Below are positions 8,591 to 17,513 of a stretch of DNA of 47,739 nucleotides, piece after piece. The notes beneath the pieces were generated by a model that was not told the origin of the DNA, made no database searches, and saw only the letters and a program-made list of their open reading frames with translations. The stretch is from Erysipelotrichaceae bacterium (GTDB lineage Bacteria > Bacillota_I > Bacilli_A > Erysipelotrichales > Erysipelotrichaceae), in the NCBI GenBank assembly GCA_030525525.1, contig JAUNEN010000016.1:1-47739 (forward strand). Direction: 5' to 3'. A program made the translations under genes and the position numbers. Position 1 is the stretch's first letter. Every line of letters starts with the position of its first letter.

Positions 8591-9457
8591 TCACTCCTTC
8601 GTGATCATTGTTCCGGCGCCTTCATCGGTCAGGATTTCCATTAATACTGCATGCGGTACACGTCCGTCGATGATGACAGCAGCCTTGACGCCTTCGTTGA
8701 GTGCATCCGTGCAGCATGTGACCTTCGGAATCATTCCTCCGGAAATCACTCTCTGTTCCATCAGTTCTTCTGCTTCTTTGATGCTTAAGGAAGAAATCAG
8801 TGAATCAGGATCATCCCTGTCTTTCATAATGCCTTCGATATCTGTCATCATGATCAGTCTTTCCGCTTTGATTGCCGATGCAATCTTGCCGGCTCCGGTA
8901 TCACCGTTGATGTTGTAGGTATTGCCTTCACGGTCGCAGCCAAGCGTAGAAATGACAGGAATATATCCGCTGTCCAGAAGTGTATTGATGATATCGGCAT
9001 TGATCTTTGTCACATCGCCGACATATCCGTATTTGGGATCGCGGATGACAGCTTCGATGAGTCTGCCGTCCATTCCGGAAAGACCGACTGCCTGTCCGCC
9101 TTTCATCTGCAGCAGGTTGACAAGGGATTTGTTGATCTTGCCGGCAAGCACCATCTGTGCCATGTCGATTGTTTCCTTGTCGGTCACTCTTAAGCCGTCA
9201 ATGAATTCAGGCTTTTTGCCGAGTCTCTGCATCAGGTGTGAGAGCTCAGGGCCGCCGCCGTGAACCAGAACAACTCTGACGCCGACCATGGTGAGCAGGA
9301 CAATATCCTCCATCACCTGTTCTTTGAGTTCTTCGCTTGTCATGGCATTGCCGCCGTATTTGACAACCACAGTTTTTCCGTAGTAGCGCTGAATATAAGG
9401 AAGCGCCTGCACAAGGATATGAGCTCTTGTGCTGTTTGTCAGATCGTCATATTTCAT
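8591..9457 (-). CDS. argB: acetylglutamate kinase
   Basis: 288 aa amino acid kinase fold enzyme that phosphorylates N-acetylglutamate. The N-terminal KYGGNAM motif and the glycine-rich VVLVHGGGPE loop bind ATP and substrate; NINGDTGAGKIA near the end of the central sheet is typical of the family. Its start overlaps the argJ stop by four bases, and argD follows after three bases. ArgB is commonly the arginine-feedback step in organisms that use the cyclic ArgJ route; whether this one is inhibited cannot be read here. Confidence 0.96.
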   Translation of the reverse strand: MKYDDLTNSTRAHILVQALPYIQRYYGKTVVVKYGGNAMTSEELKEQVMEDIVLLTMVGVRVVLVHGGGPELSHLMQRLGKKPEFIDGLRVTDKETIDMAQMVLAGKINKSLVNLLQMKGGQAVGLSGMDGRLIEAVIRDPKYGYVGDVTKINADIINTLLDSGYIPVISTLGCDREGNTYNINGDTGAGKIASAIKAERLIMMTDIEGIMKDRDDPDSLISSLSIKEAEELMEQRVISGGMIPKVTCCTDALNEGVKAAVIIDGRVPHAVLMEILTDEGAGTMITKE

Positions 9458-10677
9458 GTTCTGTAATCTCCGTTGATCTTCACATAGTCATAGGTCAGAT
9501 CGCATCCCCAGCATGTGGCTTCTGCGTCGCCTTCATTCATATTCACATCGATGATCACTTCGTTGTTCTTCAGAATTGCCAGTGCCTTTTCTTCATCAAA
9601 AGCAAGACCTTTTCCGCCCGTGCAGACTGTGATGCTTTCACCGCCGCCGGCAAATGCGATATCCACTTTCAGAGGATCAAAGTCACATCCGGAATATCCG
9701 AGTGCACAGATCACTCTTCCCCAGTTTGCATCACATCCGAAGACTGCCGCCTTTGTCAGTGAGGAGCCGATGACGGATTTGCCGAGAGTGACTGCCTTTT
9801 CTTCACTTTCACATCCGGCAACCCGGCATGTGATCAGATGCTTTGCCCCTTCACCATCCGCTGCCATTCTTCTGGCAAGATCAGTGCAGAGTTTCAGAAG
9901 TGCTTCCCTGAAAACCTGATATGCTTCGCTGCCTTCTGCGACAGGTTCATTGTCCGCCATGCCGTTGGCAAGAATGATCAACGAATCATTTGTGGATGTA
10001 TCGCCGTCAACCGAAATGCGGTTGAATGTGCAGTCGCAGACTTCCTTGAGGACTTTCTTCAAAGTGACACTGTCGATTGCGCAGTCGGTTGTGATATAGC
10101 ACAGCATTGTTCCCATATTCGGATGAATCATGCCGCTGCCTTTGGAAATTCCGCCGATTGTGACTTCCTTGCCGTTGATCTCACAGATCACAGCCTGTTC
10201 CTTCATGACGGTGTCGGTTGTCATGATTGCTTTGGCTGCTTCAGCCGATCCGATATCATCAGAAGTCAGCAGGTCCACGAGCTTCGGAAGTCCTTTTTCA
10301 ATTGCTTCAATATTCAGCTTCATGCCGATCACGCCGGTGGAGCCCACAAGCACCTGATCCTGTGCAATGCCGAGTGCTTCCGCTGCCGCTTTCTGCATCC
10401 GGAGTGCGTTTTCATAATCAGCTTCCGCACATGCATTCGCATTGCCTGAATTTGCAATGATTGCCCGTGCTTTTCCGTTTCTGACAGTTTCAATATCAAG
10501 CAGCACCGGTGCCGCCTTGACTTTGTTTGTCGTAAACAGACCGGCTGCACTGCATTCTGTATCTGATACGATCAGAGCGAGGTCATTCTTTGTTTTTCCT
10601 TCTCTGATCTTTGCGTTGATTCCGTATGCCCTGAATCCTTTCGCGGCAGTGACGCCGCCATGCGTCAATTTCAGCAT
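9454..10677 (-). CDS. argJ: bifunctional glutamate N-acetyltransferase / ornithine acetyltransferase
   Basis: 407 aa, full-length ArgJ of the Ntn-hydrolase type. It transfers acetyl from N-acetylornithine to glutamate, recycling the acetyl group. The self-cleavage site is the KGSGMIHPNMGT/ML motif with Thr190 as the expected new N-terminal nucleophile; the family norm is NMATML, so Gly replaces Ala before the Thr. The STGVIG oxyanion motif is at about 113-118. It starts three bases after argC and overlaps argB. No argA is present in this window, consistent with the cyclic pathway. Confidence 0.96.
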   Translation of the reverse strand: MLKLTHGGVTAAKGFRAYGINAKIREGKTKNDLALIVSDTECSAAGLFTTNKVKAAPVLLDIETVRNGKARAIIANSGNANACAEADYENALRMQKAAAEALGIAQDQVLVGSTGVIGMKLNIEAIEKGLPKLVDLLTSDDIGSAEAAKAIMTTDTVMKEQAVICEINGKEVTIGGISKGSGMIHPNMGTMLCYITTDCAIDSVTLKKVLKEVCDCTFNRISVDGDTSTNDSLIILANGMADNEPVAEGSEAYQVFREALLKLCTDLARRMAADGEGAKHLITCRVAGCESEEKAVTLGKSVIGSSLTKAAVFGCDANWGRVICALGYSGCDFDPLKVDIAFAGGGESITVCTGGKGLAFDEEKALAILKNNEVIIDVNMNEGDAEATCWGCDLTYDYVKINGDYRT

Positions 10678-10680
10678 CTG

Positions 10681-11610
10681 TCACTCTCCTTTGACAAGGC
10701 CGTATGCCTCATCAATTCCAAGTACGATATTCATATTCTGGATGGCTGCTCCGCTTGCCCCTTTGCCGAGGTTGTCGAATACAGCACATAAGAGAATTCT
10801 TTCATCATTGCCTTCGACATGAACGAGCAGATCATCTCTTCCCTTCATGGCTGCTGCACTGATCATTCCGTCTTTTGCAAAATCCTGGTAGCGGATCATT
10901 CCGTCTTTGTAGAGTTCCCGGTAAAGTGCAATGATGTCTGCTTTGTCAGCTTTGATCTGCTCTCTGAATAAAGGAATGATTGTTTCCATGCCGCTGTAGA
11001 AATCAGATACAACCGGTTGGAAAGCAGGTTCATGAACAAGCTTTGTGAGTGCCTTCATCTCTTTTAAATGCTTGTGATACTGTGTCAGACCGTATAAACG
11101 CGGCGCATCGAGAAGCTCATCTCTTCCTTCATCTTCATACTGGGCAATCATCTTCTTGCCCCCGCCTGAATAACCGGTGAGTGAAGTACAGCTAAGAAAG
11201 AGATCATCAGGAATCATTCCTGCTGCGATCAACGGTTCAATCAAAGCGATGAATCCGGTCGCATGACATCCGGGATTTGCAATCCGCTTCGATGTTCTGA
11301 TCTTTTCCTTCTGTCCCACAAGTTCCGGCAGCCCGTATACCCAGCCTTCACTTGTTCTGTGCGCGGTGGAGGTGTCGATCACAACCGCATCGCTTCCTGA
11401 GGCAAGAGCTGCCGATTCTTTTGCGGCATCATCCGGCAGGCAGAGGAATGTGATATCGCTCTTTGCGATTGCGTCTTTGCGCACCAGCGGATCATGACGC
11501 TGTTCATAAGGAACCTGAATGAGTTCAATATCATTACGCTCTGCTAAGCGTTCCCTGATTCTGAGACCTGTTGTACCGGAACTGCCGTCAATAAATACTT
11601 TTGCCATCAT
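10681..11610 (-). CDS. argC: N-acetyl-gamma-glutamyl-phosphate reductase, type 2
   Basis: 309 aa, the shorter type 2 ArgC lineage. It reduces acetylglutamyl phosphate to the semialdehyde with NADPH. A Rossmann start (KVFIDGSSGTTGLRI) is followed by the catalytic Cys115 in ANPGCHATG. The type 1 enzyme is nearer 345 aa with a different N-terminus, so type 2 is the better call. The start overlaps the argH stop (ATGATG at the junction), giving translational coupling. Confidence 0.94.
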   Translation of the reverse strand: MMAKVFIDGSSGTTGLRIRERLAERNDIELIQVPYEQRHDPLVRKDAIAKSDITFLCLPDDAAKESAALASGSDAVVIDTSTAHRTSEGWVYGLPELVGQKEKIRTSKRIANPGCHATGFIALIEPLIAAGMIPDDLFLSCTSLTGYSGGGKKMIAQYEDEGRDELLDAPRLYGLTQYHKHLKEMKALTKLVHEPAFQPVVSDFYSGMETIIPLFREQIKADKADIIALYRELYKDGMIRYQDFAKDGMISAAAMKGRDDLLVHVEGNDERILLCAVFDNLGKGASGAAIQNMNIVLGIDEAYGLVKGE

Positions 11611-13001
11611 TCTGTTCCTTTCTGCATTTCTGCCAGTTTCTGATTGACCAGTTCAATCTGTTCCCTGATGGAAACTCTGGATGTACCGCCCTTGCTGGTG
11701 CGCTTTTCAGCCGCATTGACAAGGTCGATTGCTTCATAGAGATCTTCATCAAACTGATCCCAGTATTTTGAATATTCGGACAGCGGAAGTGTCTCCAGCA
11801 CCTGATCGGTGCGGATGCACTCAGCAACAATCTGTCCCGAAATCTTATAGGCACTTCTGAAGGGAAGTCCCTTTTTCACCATATAGTCAGCCAGATCAGT
11901 CGCATTGATAAATCCTGACTGAGCTGCCCTGAGCATATTGGCGCTGTTGATTTTCATATTGGCAATCATCGGAATATAGACACGTAAGCACATGATGACT
12001 GTATTCACTGCATCAAAGACAGGTTCCTTGTCTTCCTGCATATCCTTGTTATAAGCCAGCGGAATGCCCTTCATCACTGTCAGCAGTGACATCAGATCGC
12101 CATAGACTCTGCCGGTTTTTCCTCTTGTCAGCTCTGCCATATCGCAGTTCTTTTTCTGCGGCATGATCGATGAGCCGGTTGTATAGGCATCCGAGAGTTC
12201 AATGAAGCGGAACTCCCAGCTTGACCATAAGATGATCTCTTCTGAAAATCTTGAGAGATGCATCATCAGAATCGAGAAACAGCTGAGTAACTCAATGCAG
12301 TAGTCACGGTCGCTGACCGCATCCATACTGTTGGCTGAGATGCCTGAGAAACCAAGCAGCTCTGCTTCATATTCACGGTCGGTATCATAGGTTGTCCCGG
12401 CCAGTGCACAGGCACCGATCGGTGATTCATCCATTCTTTCAAGTGCATCATTCAGCCTTGATACATCCCTCAGCAGCATCATTTCATAAGCGAGCAGATG
12501 CTGGGAAAAGAAGATCGGCTGCGCTCTTTGCAGGTGGGTATAGCCCGGCATGATCACATCGATGTATTTCACGCTTGCTTCATTGAGAACTTCGATCAGT
12601 TCTTTGATCAGTTCAATGATCTCTTTCACCTTTGTGCGCATATACATCCGCATGTCCAGGGCAACCTGATCGTTTCTGCTTCTTGCCGTATGCAGCATCT
12701 TGCCTTCATCACCGATTCTTTCAGTGAGTACCTGCTCGACAAACATATGGATGTCTTCGCAGCTTTCATCGATGGCAAGCTTTCCGCTCTTCAGATCGGC
12801 CAGAATTCCGGCTAATCCTTCGATGATATGCTCAGCCGCTTCGGCAGGGATAATTCCCTGCTTTTTCAGCATTGCGGCATGTGCCATGGAACCGGTGATA
12901 TCTTCGTTGTAAAGACGGCAGTCAAAATGAATTGATGAATTGAAATCATCTGCAATCTGATCGGTGATCCCGTCTGTTCTTCCTGCCCACATCTTTGCCA
13001 T
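11607..13001 (-). CDS. argH: argininosuccinate lyase
   Basis: 464 aa fumarase/aspartase superfamily enzyme that splits argininosuccinate into arginine and fumarate. The signature loop GSSIMPQKKN, containing the catalytic serine, is present, as are the HTARSRNDQVA and GYTHLQRAQP substrate motifs. It follows argG by 25 bases and overlaps argC. No argF (ornithine carbamoyltransferase) lies in this window, so the pathway is complete here except for that step. Confidence 0.97.
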   Translation of the reverse strand: MAKMWAGRTDGITDQIADDFNSSIHFDCRLYNEDITGSMAHAAMLKKQGIIPAEAAEHIIEGLAGILADLKSGKLAIDESCEDIHMFVEQVLTERIGDEGKMLHTARSRNDQVALDMRMYMRTKVKEIIELIKELIEVLNEASVKYIDVIMPGYTHLQRAQPIFFSQHLLAYEMMLLRDVSRLNDALERMDESPIGACALAGTTYDTDREYEAELLGFSGISANSMDAVSDRDYCIELLSCFSILMMHLSRFSEEIILWSSWEFRFIELSDAYTTGSSIMPQKKNCDMAELTRGKTGRVYGDLMSLLTVMKGIPLAYNKDMQEDKEPVFDAVNTVIMCLRVYIPMIANMKINSANMLRAAQSGFINATDLADYMVKKGLPFRSAYKISGQIVAECIRTDQVLETLPLSEYSKYWDQFDEDLYEAIDLVNAAEKRTSKGGTSRVSIREQIELVNQKLAEMQKGTE

Positions 13002-13026
13002 GGCACATCCCTCTTTTCTTTCTTAA

Positions 13027-14253
13027 TTACTGATTCTGAAGTTTTTTGTTCAGCATAGCCTGAACTTTGATCGGCAGACCGTAGAGTCTGATGAATCCTC
13101 TTGAATCCGTCTGGTCGTAATCGGATTCACCGAAGGATGCGAGATCTTCACTGTACAGTGAATAGTCGCTCCATACGCCGCCCTTGATGACATTTCCTTT
13201 GTAGAGGATCAGCTTCACCTTGCCGGTGACTGTTTCCTGTGTTTTATCAACGAATGCGCTGAGTGCTTCTCTCAGCGGTGTGAACCACTGTCCGTTATAG
13301 ACAAGATCTGCGAATGTCAGTGCCAGTTCAGCCTTCTTATGAGCAGTCATCTTATCCAGCGTAATGCTTTCAAGATAGGAGTGTGCTTCATAGAGGATGG
13401 TTCCTGCCGGAGTTTCATAAACGCCTCTGCTCTTCATGCCGACAAGTCTGTTTTCAACAAGGTCGAGAAGACCGATGCCGTTCTTTCCGCCGATTTCATT
13501 GAGGGCAAGGATGATTTCCTTGACGCTCATCTTTTCGCCATTCAGCTTCACAGGAACGCCCTGCTCGAATTCGAGTTCGATTTCAGTCGGTTCATCCGGC
13601 GCAGCCATCGGGGAAACGCTCATTTCCAGGAAACCGGGCTTGTCATACTGCGGCATGTTTCCGGGATTTTCAAGGTCAAGACCTTCATGGCTTAAGTGCC
13701 ACATGTTCTTGTCCTTGGAGTAGTTTGTTTCTCTGGAAATCTTGAGCGGAATGTTATGAGCTTCCGCATAATCGATTTCTTCATCTCTTGATTTGATATC
13801 CCATTCTCTCCACGGTGCGATGATCGGCATATCGGGAGCGAAGTGTGCAATCGCAAGTTCGAATCTGACCTGATCGTTGCCCTTGCCTGTGCAGCCATGG
13901 CAGATTGCATCTGCGCCTTCCTTGAGGGCAATTTCTACAAGACCCTTGGCAATGAGCGGTCTTGCATGGCTTGTGCCGAGCAGATAGCCTTCATAGGCAG
14001 CGCCTGCCTTTAAGCAGGGAACGATATAGTCATCTGCATATTCATCGGTGAGATCCAGCACATAGAGCTTGGAAGCACCTGTTTTCAATGCTTTTTCTTC
14101 AAGGCCTTCGAGTTCGTCATTCTGTCCGACATTTCCGGAAACAGCGATGACTTCGCAGTTGTTGTAGTTTTCCTTGAGCCAGGGAATGATGATTGATGTA
14201 TCCAGACCGCCGCTGTAAGCGAGTACGACTTTTTTGATGTTTTCCTTATTCAT
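13027..14253 (-). CDS. argG: argininosuccinate synthase
   Basis: 408 aa. It condenses citrulline and aspartate with ATP. The N-terminal P-loop AYSGGLDTS begins at residue 13 and [15 protein letters not shown] near residue 117 is the citrulline-binding signature. The start at 14251-14253 has GAGGAG seven bases upstream. It is the first long gene of the arginine block and follows a T-box leader and a 30-codon ORF whose stop codon overlaps the argG start. Confidence 0.97.
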   Translation of the reverse strand: MNKENIKKVVLAYSGGLDTSIIIPWLKENYNNCEVIAVSGNVGQNDELEGLEEKALKTGASKLYVLDLTDEYADDYIVPCLKAGAAYEGYLLGTSHARPLIAKGLVEIALKEGADAICHGCTGKGNDQVRFELAIAHFAPDMPIIAPWREWDIKSRDEEIDYAEAHNIPLKISRETNYSKDKNMWHLSHEGLDLENPGNMPQYDKPGFLEMSVSPMAAPDEPTEIELEFEQGVPVKLNGEKMSVKEIILALNEIGGKNGIGLLDLVENRLVGMKSRGVYETPAGTILYEAHSYLESITLDKMTAHKKAELALTFADLVYNGQWFTPLREALSAFVDKTQETVTGKVKLILYKGNVIKGGVWSDYSLYSEDLASFGESDYDQTDSRGFIRLYGLPIKVQAMLNKKLQNQ

Positions 14254-14338
14254 GTTTTTTCTCCTCTTCTTTCATTTCATTGTCTGTATTTGAACCGGCT
14301 GTATGTATTCTCATGAATTTTCGTCGCTCTTTCATCAT
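14246..14338 (-). CDS. 30-codon ORF between the T-box and argG
   Basis: ATG at 14336-14338 has a near-perfect GGGGAGG four bases upstream, stronger than many genes here. It encodes 30 residues, highly charged, with consecutive Arg-Arg codons (CGA CGA) at positions 5-6 and a Glu/Lys-rich tail. The stop TAA (14246-14248) lies eight bases inside argG, so the ORF is placed for translational coupling. It would be present only on RNA that has passed the T-box terminator. It could be a leader peptide sensing charged Arg-tRNA, a coupling device or a small protein; none can be decided from sequence alone. Confidence 0.5.
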   Translation of the reverse strand: MMKERRKFMRIHTAGSNTDNEMKEEEKKHE

Positions 14339-14354
14339 TGCCTCCCCATAGAAT

Positions 14355-14626
14355 CAAAAACGCCCTCCGAGCAGTTGCTCAAAGGACGTGTTAACGCGGT
14401 GCCACCTTAATTCCCGTCTTCATCAGAAAACGGACTCTCTTTCCCTTAACGCGGTTTCTACGGGAATCCACTCGGCAAATGCTTCGCAGACCCTGCTCCG
14501 GGACACGTTCTTTCCGCTTTCCTTTACCCTCTTCCACCATACAGGGCTCGCTTGAAAGCTTTTGCGGAGATACTACTTCCCTTCTCAGCTTTACGGGTAT
14601 TATAAATGGTGATTTCAGATTTGCAA
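14355..14626 (-). promoter_or_regulatory. T-box leader of the arginine operon with promoter
   Basis: Minus strand. The promoter is TTGCAA (14621-14626), 16 bases, TATAAT (14599-14604). Stem I elements follow: an AGTA box, and an apical loop with the GGTG motif closed by CCCT/AGGG. The trinucleotide CGT (14505-14507), just after GAA, fits the specifier position and would read Arg. The conserved T-box AAGGTGGCACCGCG is at about 14396-14409. The terminator stem ACGTCCTTTGAGCA with its partner lies at 14360-14389, followed by five T. Uncharged tRNA pairing would stabilise the antiterminator and switch on argGHCJBD-carAB. The specifier assignment is inference. Confidence 0.92.
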
Positions 14627-14702
14627 GCCTTTTCATGAAAATTTCTGTCAGAATTGAAAATTATTTACATGCATTCTGCAACTTTTTGCAATTGCAGGCA
14701 TG

Positions 14703-14731
14703 AAAAAAGGAGAATCTGATGTGGATTCCCC
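14703..14731 (-). terminator. terminator after the ROK kinase gene
   Basis: Minus-strand stem GGGGAATC/GATTCTCC (one G-T pair) with a 7-base loop and six T. It lies 15 bases after the stop at 14746. Confidence 0.85.
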
Positions 14732-14745
14732 CTGTTCTGAAATGC

Positions 14746-15621
14746 TTAAGCTTCTTCCAGAGCCATCATGGCGAGCTTCAGTCCGCCCATGAGTCCCTGA
14801 TCATCATTCAGGCTTGCCGGAACGATGTAAGTGTCAAGATTCTCAAGTTCCTTTGTCTTGAGATATCCGTTCATCATTTCCTTCACATAGTTGCGGATGA
14901 GCGGGAAGAGACTTTCCTGATGCATAACGCCGCCGCCGAGAATGATCTTCTGCGGTGAAAGAACCATGATGTAGTCAACAAGAGCCTGAGCGATGTAATA
15001 AGCTTCGAGATCCCAGACTTCCGGACGGTCAGTCAGTTCAGCACCCGGTTTTCCCCATCTTTCGCCGATGGCAGGTCCTGCCGCCATACCTTCGAGGCAG
15101 TTGCCGTGGAACGGGCAGTGTCCCTTGTATGTGTCATCTTCACGGACTTTGAGCAGAATGTGTCCTGCTTCAGGATGCAGCATACCGTGCAGCATCTTTC
15201 CGTTTGTCATAACACCTGCGCCGACGCCTGTGCCGATTGTCAGATATACTGCATCAGTCAGACTCTGTGCGCATCCCCATGTCATTTCACCGAGCAGTGA
15301 GCCGTTGACATCGGTATCAAAGCCGATCGGGATGTTGAGTTCTTTCTTTAAAGCGCCGACGATATCATAATATCCCCAGCCCGGTTTCGGAGTGGATGTG
15401 ATATATCCGTATGTTTCGGAGTCTTTGTGAAGATCGATCGGTCCGAAGCATGCGATACCGAGTGCTGCGATGTCCTTTGATTTGAAGTATTCAATGATCG
15501 GAGGCATTGTCTCCTCAGGTGTTTTTGTCGGTACGGAAATACGTTCTAAGATTTCGCCGTTTTCATTGCCGACTGCGCAGAGCATTTTGGTTCCGCCTGC
15601 TTCGAGAGTTCCATAAAGCAT
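14746..15621 (-). CDS. ROK-family sugar kinase, probable fructokinase
   Basis: 291 aa. The N-terminal GTLEAGGTK phosphate loop (4-12) and the ROK zinc site His154, Cys169, His172, Cys175 (HCPFHGNC) are present. The IEAGGTKxxCAVG-type start and the HPEAGH motif resemble the B. subtilis fructokinase/GmuE group rather than glucokinase. Asp104 in DTDVNGS is the likely catalytic base. It appears monocistronic, with a short ribosome binding site AAAGGAC and its own terminator. A palindrome lies just upstream. Substrate is inferred from subfamily resemblance only. Confidence 0.85.
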   Translation of the reverse strand: MLYGTLEAGGTKMLCAVGNENGEILERISVPTKTPEETMPPIIEYFKSKDIAALGIACFGPIDLHKDSETYGYITSTPKPGWGYYDIVGALKKELNIPIGFDTDVNGSLLGEMTWGCAQSLTDAVYLTIGTGVGAGVMTNGKMLHGMLHPEAGHILLKVREDDTYKGHCPFHGNCLEGMAAGPAIGERWGKPGAELTDRPEVWDLEAYYIAQALVDYIMVLSPQKIILGGGVMHQESLFPLIRNYVKEMMNGYLKTKELENLDTYIVPASLNDDQGLMGGLKLAMMALEEA

Positions 15622-15636
15622 TTTGATTGTCCTTTC

Positions 15637-15656
15637 GCATATCGTAAGTGATATGC
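15637..15656. repeat. inverted repeat upstream of the ROK kinase start
   Basis: GCATATC, six bases, GATATGC, located 15 bases before the start codon at 15621 and just upstream of the ribosome binding site. It could be a repressor operator or an RNA hairpin. Seven perfect base pairs is modest support. Confidence 0.4.
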
Positions 15657-15811
15657 ATCCCCTTTCTATCCTTTCAATGGATTGTTTCTTTCATTAATCA
15701 TTCTAGCAGAGTTTATACAGAATGGCACTGCTATCAGGCGTGCATTTCATGACATTTTCACATGATGATTTTTACATTTGCAAAGTACACATTCCGGAGT
15801 CCCGAAGGCTG

Positions 15812-15834
15812 AAAAAAAAAGACACCTGAGTGTC
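15812..15834 (-). terminator. terminator after the 196-aa gene
   Basis: Minus-strand GACAC/GTGTC stem with a 4-base loop followed by nine T, directly adjacent to the stop codon of the upstream gene. Confidence 0.85.
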
Positions 15835-15835
15835 T

Positions 15836-16426
15836 TCATTGATTCTCTGTTTTTGCCGGTTTGTTGCGTTCGTAGCTGCCGATCACCTTGCTGATATTTC
15901 TCAGTAACAGCAGCTGCGCTTTGGGTCCGTAAGTCACTCTGATGTATTTCTCATTGTCCTGATTGATCGCTTCATAGGCATAGATGCCGTTTTCTCTTCC
16001 CTTTGCGCTGGGTGTTCTGGCCGGCCTGCCCTGGTATTCAGTTTCCTGAAGATATCCTTCCTGCATGAGCCATGCCGAAACATCAACCGCCTTCATCATT
16101 GCCATGGCCGGATTCTCTGCAAGGGCAGTGACCTTTCTGCAGAATGCAGTGGCCGTGATCGGTTCTTCGGAAAAGACATAGTTTTTCAGCTGCTCGTTTG
16201 TCACATAGAAAGGAACGCTTCCTTTGACGAGCACTGTCGGATTCAGCTGATCATATCTGTATTTTCTCAATACCTGTTCGACATATTCCAGATATGCGCG
16301 TACTTTCGGTTCATTCACCACATCCGCATCAGACAGTCTGTGATTGTCGAGCGGATTGACTCCTCTTGAGAGTGAAGATGTATATTCAATGGCTCTGTCC
16401 AGTATTTTCAGTTCTCTTTCATCCAT
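15836..16426 (-). CDS. uncharacterised 196-aa protein
   Basis: I do not recognise a named family. The N-terminal third (residues 1-60) reads as an amphipathic helical region with LDRAIEYTSSLSRGVNPLDNH, followed by DADVVNEPKVRAYLEYVEQVL. A later block, roughly 110-170, has AWLMQEGYL and RENGIYAY patterns suggestive of a winged-helix-like fold. There is no signal peptide or membrane segment. The gene stands alone between the ROK kinase and the divergent PHP gene, and is followed by a strong terminator. Confidence 0.7.
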   Translation of the reverse strand: MDERELKILDRAIEYTSSLSRGVNPLDNHRLSDADVVNEPKVRAYLEYVEQVLRKYRYDQLNPTVLVKGSVPFYVTNEQLKNYVFSEEPITATAFCRKVTALAENPAMAMMKAVDVSAWLMQEGYLQETEYQGRPARTPSAKGRENGIYAYEAINQDNEKYIRVTYGPKAQLLLLRNISKVIGSYERNKPAKTENQ

Positions 16427-16474
16427 AATGCAAAAACCCCCGTCATCATCATATCACGCAGTTGCATGATTGGT

Positions 16475-16480
16475 TATAAT
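16475..16480 (+). promoter_or_regulatory. -10 element of the PHP phosphatase gene
   Basis: A perfect TATAAT lies 54 bases before the start codon. I see no convincing -35 at the usual distance. Confidence 0.45.
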
Positions 16481-16533
16481 AGTTCTGTAAGGCTGTATTC
16501 AATCAGCTTCATTTTGCGAAAGGAGCACACACT

Positions 16534-17394
16534 ATGCGTGCAGATTATCATTTACACTGCGAATTTTCAGATGATTCGGTTGAAAGGATGGAACACCAGA
16601 TTGAGCGGGCAATTGAGCTTGGACTGGATGAAATCTGCTTTACCGATCATGTGGATTACGGCATCAAGAAAGACTGGAGCGAAGGAAATATCGAATGGCG
16701 GGGAGGAGACGCAAAAAGCTCGGGTGTCATCAAAATGGATCCTCTTGCCAATGTCAATTATCCTGAATACTTCTCCAAAATCGACCGGATGAGAGAGACT
16801 TACAAACAGATCACAATCAAAAAAGGTCTGGAATTCGGCATCCAGACAATCACAACGGACAGATTTGAAAAGCTCTTTCAGACATACAGGGATCAGCTTG
16901 ATTTCGTTCTGCTTTCCATGCATCAGGTCAACAACCTGGAATTCTGGACACAGGATTTCCAGCGCGGGAAAACACAGAAGGAATATAACGAAGAATACTA
17001 CCGTGAAATCTACAATGTTCAGAAGGCATTCAAAAACTACTGTGTGCTTGCCCACCTCGATCTGATTGTCCGCTATGACAAAAACGGTGTCTATCCGTTT
17101 GAAGAAGTTGAAGATCTGATCGCAGAAATCCTGAAGCAGGCAATCGCTGATGAAAAAGGAATTGAGCTGAATACATCCAGCTGGCGCTATCAGCTTGCCG
17201 ATACCCAGCCTTCGAAAAAGATCCTGAAGCTTTACAGGGATCTTGGCGGCAAGATCATCACGGTCGGTTCCGATGCGCATAACACAAAGCAGCTCGCAGA
17301 TCATCTGGATGAAGGTTACGGCATTCTCAAAGACATCGGCTTTGAAGAAATCTGCACCTTCGATCGCATGAAACCGGTATTCCATACAATCTGA
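16534..17394 (+). CDS. PHP-domain phosphatase, probable histidinol-phosphatase
   Basis: 286 aa PHP (polymerase and histidinol phosphatase) family metallo-phosphatase. Metal ligands begin with the YHLH motif (His6, His8), continue with FTDHVDY and LAHLDLIVRYD, and end with GSDAHN near residue 250. The domain order and length match the HisK-type histidinol-phosphatase, which dephosphorylates histidinol phosphate. No other his gene is nearby, so a different phosphomonoester substrate remains possible. The ribosome binding site AAAGGAG is nine bases before the start. It converges on the LysR gene, with a shared hairpin between them. Confidence 0.85.
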   Translation: MRADYHLHCEFSDDSVERMEHQIERAIELGLDEICFTDHVDYGIKKDWSEGNIEWRGGDAKSSGVIKMDPLANVNYPEYFSKIDRMRETYKQITIKKGLEFGIQTITTDRFEKLFQTYRDQLDFVLLSMHQVNNLEFWTQDFQRGKTQKEYNEEYYREIYNVQKAFKNYCVLAHLDLIVRYDKNGVYPFEEVEDLIAEILKQAIADEKGIELNTSSWRYQLADTQPSKKILKLYRDLGGKIITVGSDAHNTKQLADHLDEGYGILKDIGFEEICTFDRMKPVFHTI

Positions 17395-17399
17395 AAAAC

Positions 17400-17449
17400 A
17401 AAAAAAGCAGATCACGCTGCCAGGATAAGTTTACGGAGTCGTGATCTGC
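17400..17449 (-). terminator. terminator between the PHP and LysR genes
   Basis: Ten-base-pair stem GCAGATCACG/CGTGATCTGC (17407-17416, 17440-17449) with a 23-base loop. On the minus strand it is followed by a run of seven T, so it mainly serves the LysR gene; on the plus strand the tail is poor. Confidence 0.75.
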
Positions 17450-17513
17450 TCTGTTATTTAAGCACACATTCACTGTCTTTGCAAATCCGTCTGACGGAAG
17501 AAGGACAGTGCTT

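Noticed and set aside
16567-17415. 282-codon minus-strand frame opposite the PHP phosphatase
   Set aside because: It is fully antisense to a gene with conserved metal-binding motifs and has no supporting signals of its own.
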